From the NCBI GenBank assembly GCA_937920115.1, contig CALGVF010000049.1, forward strand, positions 1 through 9,663: a DNA stretch of 9,663 nucleotides. The letters run 5' to 3'. Below, one piece after another: positions 5,126 through 9,663 of this stretch (the stretch's first letter is position 1; each line of letters opens with the position of its first letter). The position numbers and the translations under genes are program-made. The stretch is from an uncultured Clostridia bacterium (lineage in GTDB: Bacteria > Bacillota > Clostridia > Christensenellales > Borkfalkiaceae). The notes under the pieces were generated by a model. That model searched no databases. It was not told where the DNA came from and saw only the letters and a program-made list of their open reading frames with translations.

Positions 5126-6327
5126 TTTTCGTATACCGCTATTCTCGCTTCTCTGTCCGCCGCCACGAGACTGTCATAGTCGGTTTCGCCGCCCGAGATT
5201 TTGCCCGTAGCGTAAGAGATAAGTTCCGCGATATCATAGAATTTTATTTTGTCGTCGAGATACAGTTTCACCGCCGCTTCGTTCGCCGCGTTCATTACGC
5301 AAGGCGACAAGCCGCCCTTTTTAAACGCTTCCAACGCCAAGGGGAAGCAAGGAAATCTGTCCTCGTCGATTTTATCGAATCGTAAGGTTTTTCCGACAAG
5401 ATTCAGAAGCGGCACGCCCGTTTCGAGTCTTTCGGGATAAGTGAGGGCAAGTTGTATGGGAATTTCCATAGACGGAAACCCGAGTTGGGCCATAATCGCC
5501 CCGTCTTTAAACTCGACCATGGAATGTACTATGCTTTCGGGGTGTACCACCGCTTCAACTTTTTCAAGCGGAGCGTTATACAATCTGCAAGCCTCGATAA
5601 CTTCGAGACCTTTATTGAGCATAGTCGCGCAGTCGATAGTGATTTTTCTGCCCATCTGCCAATTCGGGTGCTTTAAGGCGTCGGCGGCTTTCTTGTTCTC
5701 GATTTCCGCTTTCGTAAAGTCTCTGAACGCCCCGCCGCTCGCGGTGATTATGAGTTTTTTAAACTCGGCTTTCATATCGAACCCGAGGCACTGAAAAATC
5801 GCCGAATGTTCGCTGTCAACGGGTATTATTTTAACCCCGTTTTTCTCGGCAAGTTTCATAACTGTTTCGCCGCCCGCCACAAGCGTTTCCTTGTTCGCGA
5901 GAGCGATTGTCTTTTTGAGTTTAATCGCCTCTAACACGGGCGAAAGTCCGCAAAAGCCCGAGACCGCGACGAATACCACGTCGGCTTTTTCGGTCACGGC
6001 GTGTAAAGAAGCGTTTTCGCCCGTATAAAGCGTAACCCCTTTCGGAAGTTCGCGTATTTCCGTTGCCTTTTCGGAATCGGTAAGGGCGATTATTTCGGGT
6101 TTAAACTCCGCGGCTTGTTCGCATAAAAGTTTCGCGTTACTACCCGCGGCGAGCGAAACTATCGAAAATCTGTCGCTATACCGCCTCACTACGTTTAAAA
6201 CCTGTCTTCCTATCGAACCCGTACTGCCGAGCAATGCTATTTTTATCATATTTTTTAAAGCGAGGGAATAACCTTTTCCGCTATTCCCCCTTTCCCGTTT
6301 ATTATATTCAGATTTTTCGGGTAACAT
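5107..6327 (-). CDS. dxr: 1-deoxy-D-xylulose 5-phosphate reductoisomerase
   Basis: A cytoplasmic NADPH- and metal-dependent enzyme that turns 1-deoxy-D-xylulose 5-phosphate into 2-C-methyl-D-erythritol 4-phosphate, the first committed step of the MEP isoprenoid pathway. Landmarks, in the 406-residue numbering, are the NADPH loop GSTGSIG (34-40), ANKETLV (144-150), metal ligands D171 and E173 in VDSEHSA, the third ligand E242 in MLNKGLE with N238 and K239, and HPES (262-265). Homologues normally start at about MIKIALLGSTG, which here is residue 27 (ATG at 6249); that ATG has no ribosome binding site. The ATG at 6327 has AGGA 6 nt upstream and lies 8 nt after cdsA, so I keep the longer form, with the 26-residue extension in doubt. 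It supplies precursors for the uppS product encoded nearby. Confidence 0.93.
   Translation of the reverse strand: MLPEKSEYNKRERGNSGKGYSLALKNMIKIALLGSTGSIGRQVLNVVRRYSDRFSIVSLAAGSNAKLLCEQAAEFKPEIIALTDSEKATEIRELPKGVTLYTGENASLHAVTEKADVVFVAVSGFCGLSPVLEAIKLKKTIALANKETLVAGGETVMKLAEKNGVKIIPVDSEHSAIFQCLGFDMKAEFKKLIITASGGAFRDFTKAEIENKKAADALKHPNWQMGRKITIDCATMLNKGLEVIEACRLYNAPLEKVEAVVHPESIVHSMVEFKDGAIMAQLGFPSMEIPIQLALTYPERLETGVPLLNLVGKTLRFDKIDEDRFPCFPLALEAFKKGGLSPCVMNAANEAAVKLYLDDKIKFYDIAELISYATGKISGGETDYDSLVAADREARIAVYEKCEVRF
5108..5121 (-). promoter_or_regulatory. Ribosome binding site pointing to a TTG start for rseP
   Basis: GAGG (5121-5118) lies 7 nt before an in-frame TTG (5110-5108), and that TTG overlaps the dxr TGA stop by two bases. 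Neither the ATG at 5125 nor the one at 5089 has comparable spacing. Coupled translation starting at TTG would give a protein five residues shorter at the N-terminus. This is inference from motif and spacing. Confidence 0.4.
6264..6288 (-). other. Hairpin just upstream of the conserved dxr start
   Basis: On the minus strand, GGGAATA (6288-6282) can pair with TATTCCC (6270-6264) across an 11-nt loop. The hairpin ends 14 nt before the ATG at 6249. It lies inside the putative N-terminal extension if translation starts at 6327, or inside the leader if it starts at 6249, where it could affect initiation. No U-run follows. Confidence 0.35.
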
Positions 6328-6333
6328 TCGTTA

Positions 6334-6337
6334 TCCT
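6334..6337 (-). promoter_or_regulatory. Ribosome binding site for the long dxr form
   Basis: AGGA on the minus strand overlaps the TAG stop of cdsA and is 6 nt before the ATG at 6327. Normal spacing supports coupled initiation there, adding 26 residues that homologues lack. Confidence 0.45.
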
Positions 6338-7268
6338 ATTTTAAGAACGGAATAATTATCGCGAACACGAACGCAACCGCAGGGGCGGTGAACGTAAGTC
6401 CGTCGATACGGTCGGACATACCGCCATGCCCCGGAAGAATATTTCCCATATCCTTTATTCCGAGTTTTCTCTTTATAACGCTTTCCACAAGGTCGCCGAA
6501 CTCGGTGAGTATCGCTCCGAGGAGTCCCGCCAAGGCGAACATTAAAATTTCAACCCACATAGTCGAAACGTACTCGCCCCTTTCGATAAAGATAAAATAC
6601 ACCAAAAGGCTTGCTACAACGCCGCCGACAAGCCCGCCGATTCCCCCGCTTATCGTCTTTTTCGGACTGATACTCGGGCATAATTTCTTGCCGCGTACCG
6701 TACTTCCGACGAAATACGCGAAAGTGTCCGCAAACGGCGAGATAGCGAACGGCAGTAAAAGCGGTCCTATGCTCGTACTCGTTCTGTTCAGAACAAGAAG
6801 CGATATAAGTATCGTTGACGGATAGACCATCGCGAAAAGGGACATTCCTATGCTTTCGAGCGTGATTTTTTCGTGATTGAAAACAAGCAGCGATAACAGG
6901 CAGAGGAACGTTGCAAGCATCGCTCCGAACGCCCAACCGAGTCCCTTAAACGTAAACGCCATATACACCGCGACGGGATAGCACATAACGATAACTTTTT
7001 CGGAGGTTATTAGTTTGCCCTTAAATTCTTCCGAAACCGAATCGCCGACGACCGGTTTACCCGAAAACGCCCTTACGTATTCGTAAGTCGAAATCATAGC
7101 CATGCCGAGTATAAACAAATCGAACAGGAACGAACCGACGGTAACTTTCGTCGTTACCGAGTAATAAGTCGACGTAAAAATAATCGTTTCGTCGAAAAAC
7201 GCTCTGAACAGGAAAAACGCCGCCGTGACGATTACTATTCCTGCTCCCGTAATAATTCTCTTTAACAT
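6336..7268 (-). CDS. cdsA: Phosphatidate cytidylyltransferase
   Basis: A 310-residue integral membrane enzyme that makes CDP-diacylglycerol from CTP and phosphatidic acid, the branch point to bacterial phospholipids. Several hydrophobic segments run along the protein. The family signature near the C-terminus is complete: S263-V-I-K-R, then K-D, then LPGHGG and S-D-R-I-D288. Another conserved region, SPFADTFAYFVGS, lies at about 177-189. I start it at MLKRIITG (ATG at 7268), which has AAAGG 8 nt upstream and lies 4 nt past the uppS stop. An in-frame ATG at 7298 would overlap uppS and add ten residues. Position between uppS and dxr is the usual Bacillota order. Identity is secure. Confidence 0.94.
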   Translation of the reverse strand: MLKRIITGAGIVIVTAAFFLFRAFFDETIIFTSTYYSVTTKVTVGSFLFDLFILGMAMISTYEYVRAFSGKPVVGDSVSEEFKGKLITSEKVIVMCYPVAVYMAFTFKGLGWAFGAMLATFLCLLSLLVFNHEKITLESIGMSLFAMVYPSTILISLLVLNRTSTSIGPLLLPFAISPFADTFAYFVGSTVRGKKLCPSISPKKTISGGIGGLVGGVVASLLVYFIFIERGEYVSTMWVEILMFALAGLLGAILTEFGDLVESVIKRKLGIKDMGNILPGHGGMSDRIDGLTFTAPAVAFVFAIIIPFLK

Positions 7269-7272
7269 AATC

Positions 7273-7986
7273 TTAACCTTTGTTTTCGGGAGTTTCAACC
7301 CCGCCGAAACGGCGTTTTCTGCCCGAGAACCACTCTAAGGCATCGTCCAATTCTTTCTTATGAAAATCGGGCCATAAAACGTCGGTGAAATAAAATTCCG
7401 CGTAAGCGCACTGCCACAAAAAGAAATTGCTGAGCTGCTTTTCGCCGCCCGTCCTTATAACGGGGTCGATGTCGGGAAGCCCCGCCGTATAAAGCCGCTT
7501 TTCGATTTCCTCTTCGGTAACGGTTTTCACGCCGTCTTCTATAATCGCGTTGCAAGCCCTGACGATTTCCGCTCTCGAACCGTAGTTTATGGCGACGTTT
7601 AGCGTTCTGCCTTTAAAGTCCGCAGACTCAGCCATTACCTCTTCGCACCTCTTCCGCAGATTTTCGGGAATAGCCGAAAGGTCGCCCGACACTAAAAGCC
7701 GAACCTTCTCCTTCATCAACTTCTTGAATTTAGAATTTAAAAGCACGCCTAAAAGTCCGAAAATAGTATTGACCTCTTCTTTCGGTCTTATCCAATTTTC
7801 GGTCGAAAACGCGTATAAACTTACCGCCTCTATTCCTTTATCGAAACATTCCGAGACGATTTCGTCGATAACTTCCGTGCCCTTTTTATGTCCGTAACTG
7901 CGGGTTTTTCCGCGTAATTTCGCCCACCTGCCGTTGCCGTCCATTATTATGCCGACGTGCCTTGGTATCCGAGTAAGTTCCGCCAT
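7273..7986 (-). CDS. uppS: Isoprenyl transferase (undecaprenyl diphosphate synthase)
   Basis: A 237-residue cis-prenyltransferase that adds isopentenyl units to farnesyl diphosphate to make the C55 lipid carrier for peptidoglycan and other wall polymers. Landmarks are MDGNGRWA (15-22) with the catalytic D16, SLYAFSTENW (56-65), INYGSR (133-138), and the signature DPVIRTGGEKQLSNFFLWQ (174-192), with the R178 and E182 region binding substrate. RTGGE replaces the more common RTSGE, which I believe is frequent in this group. The ATG shares one base with the frr stop (TAATG), and no strong ribosome binding site lies close upstream, so translation probably depends on coupling to frr. The length is normal. 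It uses isoprenoid units whose synthesis starts with Dxr from the same operon. Confidence 0.94.
   Translation of the reverse strand: MAELTRIPRHVGIIMDGNGRWAKLRGKTRSYGHKKGTEVIDEIVSECFDKGIEAVSLYAFSTENWIRPKEEVNTIFGLLGVLLNSKFKKLMKEKVRLLVSGDLSAIPENLRKRCEEVMAESADFKGRTLNVAINYGSRAEIVRACNAIIEDGVKTVTEEEIEKRLYTAGLPDIDPVIRTGGEKQLSNFFLWQCAYAEFYFTDVLWPDFHKKELDDALEWFSGRKRRFGGVETPENKG
7277..7281 (-). promoter_or_regulatory. Ribosome binding site deciding the cdsA start
   Basis: AAAGG on the minus strand, 8 nt before the ATG at 7268, lies within the last codons of uppS. It supports the shorter cdsA start over the ATG at 7298. Confidence 0.55.
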
Positions 7987-8561
7987 TATACGGTAAGTAA
8001 TTCCTTTTCTTTCTCGGCGGTAGCCTTTTCGATAAGTTCCATCGTCTTGGCGACTTCTTTTTCTACCTGAGATTCGTAATCGGCGTACTCGTCGTCCGTC
8101 ATTTCTTTGGCTTTATTCATTTTTTTGAGAGCGTCGAGAGTCTCTCTGCGAACGTTTCTGACCGCGATTTTCGCGTCTTCGCTCATTTTTTTGACTTGTT
8201 TTACTATATCCTTTCTTCTCTCTTCCGTGAGCGTCGGGAAAACGAGCCTTATAACGTTACCGTCGTTTGTCGGGTTGATGCCGATATCCGAAAGTTGAAT
8301 AGCCTTTTCGATACCTTTGAGCAAACTCTTGTCCCACGGAGTGATAACGAGGCACTGTCCGTCCGTAACGGCGATATTGCCGACCTGATTTATGGGCGAC
8401 AACGTTCCGTAATAGTCTATTTTGATTTTATCGAGGACGTGGGGATTCGCTCTGCCCGCTCTCACCTGCGTGAGGTCGGAGACGAACACATCGGCGGACT
8501 TGCCGAGTTTGTCGCTCGATTCGAGTATTATGTTTTCAACTTTTTCAATGTCTAATGCCAT
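7986..8561 (-). CDS. frr: Ribosome recycling factor
   Basis: A 191-residue cytoplasmic protein that, with EF-G, splits post-termination ribosomes into subunits; usual length is about 185. Recognisable blocks are VRAGRANPHVLD (33-44), YYGTLSPINQVGNIAV (50-65), ITPWDKSLLKGIEKAI (73-88), the PTLTEERR segment (109-116) and AVRNVRRE (133-140), which belongs to the long helical bundle, followed by a charged helix to the C-terminus. GGGAGAGAG lies just upstream of the ATG. A 104-bp gap separates it from pyrH, wider than other junctions in this operon, and it contains a possible promoter. The stop overlaps the uppS start. Confidence 0.95.
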   Translation of the reverse strand: MALDIEKVENIILESSDKLGKSADVFVSDLTQVRAGRANPHVLDKIKIDYYGTLSPINQVGNIAVTDGQCLVITPWDKSLLKGIEKAIQLSDIGINPTNDGNVIRLVFPTLTEERRKDIVKQVKKMSEDAKIAVRNVRRETLDALKKMNKAKEMTDDEYADYESQVEKEVAKTMELIEKATAEKEKELLTV

Positions 8562-8578
8562 TTTTCTCTCTCCCTTTT

Positions 8579-8584
8579 ATTATA
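8579..8584 (-). promoter_or_regulatory. Possible -10 box of an internal promoter before frr
   Basis: A perfect TATAAT on the minus strand, 18 nt upstream of the frr ATG, with transcription expected to begin just before GGGAGAGAG. No good -35 is found at 16-18 bp spacing. A small inverted repeat, ACGCTT/AAGCGT, lies just upstream (8595-8612). This is a weak candidate. Confidence 0.25.
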
Positions 8585-8665
8585 TAATAAGTCGACGCTT
8601 TTTTAGAAGCGTAACTTCCTTTTATCGAATTTGATAATTACGTTAATTTACCGTTTATACTGTTT

Positions 8666-9370
8666 TTAGTAAATTACTGTGCCTTCGCGGTCGCCCGTTA
8701 CGGCTTTCATTATGGAATTTTCCTCTTTTAAGCCGAACGCGTGTACTTTCATACCGTTTTCCTTGCACATTACGACTGCGGAAGTATCCATCGCTTTAAG
8801 CCCCAAAGAAACATACTCGTCGTAAGTGATTTCGTCGAATTTCTTGGCGTTCGGGTTGATTTTCGGGTCGCTGTCGTAGATTCCGTCAATATTTTTCGCG
8901 AGAAGCAACGCGTCCGCGCCTATTTCAACGGCTCTCAAAGACGCTCCCGTGTCGGTCGAGAAATAGGGGTTTCCCGTACCGCCGCCGAACACGACTATTT
9001 TACCCTCTTTGAGGTACTTGTCGGCGTTTTTGAAGTTGAACGGTTCGCCGATGCCCGTTATCGCGAGCGAAGTTAAAACCACCGCGTCCGCCCCCTCGGA
9101 TATCAGACTTTCCGATACCGCCAAAGCGTTTATAACCGTTGCGAGCATACCCATATAGTCCGCCGCCGTGCGGTCGATATTCATACTCTGTCTGCCACGC
9201 CAGATATTTCCGCCGCCGACCACTATCCCGACTTCTACGCCGAGATCGGAAACGGCTTTAATCTGCCTTGCGACTTTCACGAGCGAGTCAGCCTCGAACC
9301 CGTGTCCCTTATCTCCCGAAAGAGCCTCTCCGCTTATCTTTAAAAGTATTCTTTTATATTTCGGTTTCAT
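8666..9370 (-). CDS. pyrH: UMP kinase
   Basis: A 234-residue cytoplasmic enzyme of the amino acid kinase fold that phosphorylates UMP to UDP with ATP, feeding RNA, DNA and wall precursor synthesis. Landmarks are KISGEAL (11-17), GGGNIWRG (52-59), R67 and D71 in DRTAADYMGM for UMP binding, FGGGTGNPYFSTDTGASLRA (128-147), and IDGIYDSDP (161-169) near the nucleotide. The length matches the bacterial hexameric type, which is often controlled by GTP and UTP. GAGG lies 7 nt before the ATG. The gene follows tsf across 164 bp of hairpin-rich DNA and precedes frr, the typical Bacillota order. A U-run ends only about 20 nt before the start, leaving no room for a promoter after it. Confidence 0.95.
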   Translation of the reverse strand: MKPKYKRILLKISGEALSGDKGHGFEADSLVKVARQIKAVSDLGVEVGIVVGGGNIWRGRQSMNIDRTAADYMGMLATVINALAVSESLISEGADAVVLTSLAITGIGEPFNFKNADKYLKEGKIVVFGGGTGNPYFSTDTGASLRAVEIGADALLLAKNIDGIYDSDPKINPNAKKFDEITYDEYVSLGLKAMDTSAVVMCKENGMKVHAFGLKEENSIMKAVTGDREGTVIY

Positions 9371-9389
9371 TCCTAAACCTCGTCTTTTT

Positions 9390-9439
9390 AAAAAAACTGC
9401 CGTAAAAATTTACGCCCCGAGGCATAAAAACGACAGTTT
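9390..9439 (-). terminator. Terminator or attenuator between tsf and pyrH
   Basis: On the minus strand, AAACTGTCGT (9439-9430) pairs with ACGGCAGTTT (9403-9394) with one G-U pair. An inner stem, TTTATGCC (9428-9421) with GGCGTAAA (9416-9409), closes a TCGG loop; an asymmetric internal loop separates the two stems. The stem runs into a 7-T run (9396-9390). This has the form of an intrinsic terminator, but pyrH starts only 20 nt later, so partial readthrough or regulated attenuation is likely. Confidence 0.65.
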
Positions 9440-9442
9440 CAC

Positions 9443-9498
9443 TCAAACGAAACGAGCCGCCGTAAAGATAAAACGATAAAGCGGACTATTTCGTTTGA
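9443..9498 (-). other. Second hairpin in the tsf-pyrH spacer
   Basis: A perfect 10-bp inverted repeat, TCAAACGAAA and TTTCGTTTGA (arms 9443-9452 and 9489-9498). Inside it, CCGC and GCGG, with neighbouring AG/CT, can extend the stem. It lies between the GC-rich hairpin and the U-tailed one. No U-run follows. Confidence 0.5.
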
Positions 9499-9499
9499 T

Positions 9500-9531
9500 T
9501 TTCCGCGGGCGGGAAGTACCGCCCGCGGAAA
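9500..9531 (-). other. GC-rich 13-bp hairpin right after tsf
   Basis: A perfect inverted repeat with arms TTTCCGCGGGCGG (9500-9512) and CCGCCCGCGGAAA (9519-9531) and a 6-nt loop. It begins 3 nt after the tsf stop. Neither side has a U-run, so it may protect or process the tsf 3' end rather than terminate transcription by itself. Confidence 0.6.
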
Positions 9532-9534
9532 CGA

Positions 9535-9663
9535 TTATTTCTTCATTGCGGCAACCTGAGCCTGAACTTCGTCGGCAAGGTTTTCTTCTTTCTTCTGAAG
9601 TCCTTCGCCCATTTCGTAACGAACGAATCTTCTTACGGAAATCTTTTCGCCGATCTGAGCGGT
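9535..9663 (-). CDS. tsf: Elongation factor Ts, C-terminal end (partial)
   Basis: The last 42 residues of a gene cut by the right edge of the window. The translation contains GEKISVRRFVRYEMGEG followed by LQKKEENLADEVQAQVAAMKK, matching the conserved C-terminal end of EF-Ts, the exchange factor that reloads EF-Tu with GTP. The frame is open to the window edge. Position directly before pyrH agrees with the rpsB-tsf-pyrH-frr order of Bacillota. Only the C-terminus can be assessed here. Confidence 0.9.
   Translation of the reverse strand, partial: TAQIGEKISVRRFVRYEMGEGLQKKEENLADEVQAQVAAMKK

Noticed and set aside
6295..6318. TATAAT-like sequence on the minus strand before dxr as an internal promoter
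   Set aside because: The -10 match is good but no -35 or extended -10 is found at acceptable spacing, and the region may be coding.
9500..9531. GC-rich hairpin after tsf as an ordinary intrinsic terminator
   Set aside because: The stem is strong, but neither strand has a U-run after it. The U-tailed hairpin at 9390-9439 is the better terminator candidate.

Overview
The window reads as chromosomal DNA of a low-to-mid-GC Bacillota bacterium, most likely an uncultured Clostridia lineage. Three things point there: the gene order tsf-pyrH-frr-uppS-cdsA-dxr-rseP as in Bacillota, a nifS-nifU type Fe-S pair, and hairpin-rich intergenic repeats of a style I associate with Clostridia. That placement is inference; no rRNA is present to settle it.

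Left part (1-1297): a short non-coding stretch holds one repeat module, followed by a small PqqD-like gene on the minus strand. Facing away from it is a metallophosphoesterase gene on the plus strand. The two have back-to-back promoters; the phosphoesterase promoter lies so close to the ATG that its mRNA may be nearly leaderless.

Middle part (1298-3060): nifS (cysteine desulfurase) and nifU (Fe-S scaffold) form a compact plus-strand operon. It has a near-consensus promoter, a 25-bp palindrome at the expected transcription start that resembles an IscR-type operator, and a clear intrinsic terminator.

Repeat-rich gap (3061-3697): between the convergent nifSU and rseP ends lie three hairpin-forming repeats. 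Two are about 155-158 bp with 25-bp terminal inverted repeats. They share a module whose flanks are conserved while the hairpin arms differ but still pair. This is the most unusual material in the window.

Right part (3698-9663, all minus strand): the end of tsf, then pyrH, frr, uppS, cdsA, dxr and rseP. Together they serve UMP phosphorylation, ribosome recycling, undecaprenyl diphosphate synthesis, CDP-diacylglycerol synthesis, the first committed MEP-pathway step and intramembrane proteolysis. Several junctions overlap or nearly overlap, suggesting translational coupling. The tsf-pyrH spacer carries three consecutive hairpins, the last with a U-run only about 20 nt before pyrH, so a terminator or attenuator is plausible.

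Most of the window is well-known core biology; I see no clear new multi-gene system. The items worth a second look are the repeats, the tsf-pyrH leader, the nifS operator and the stand-alone PqqD-like gene.
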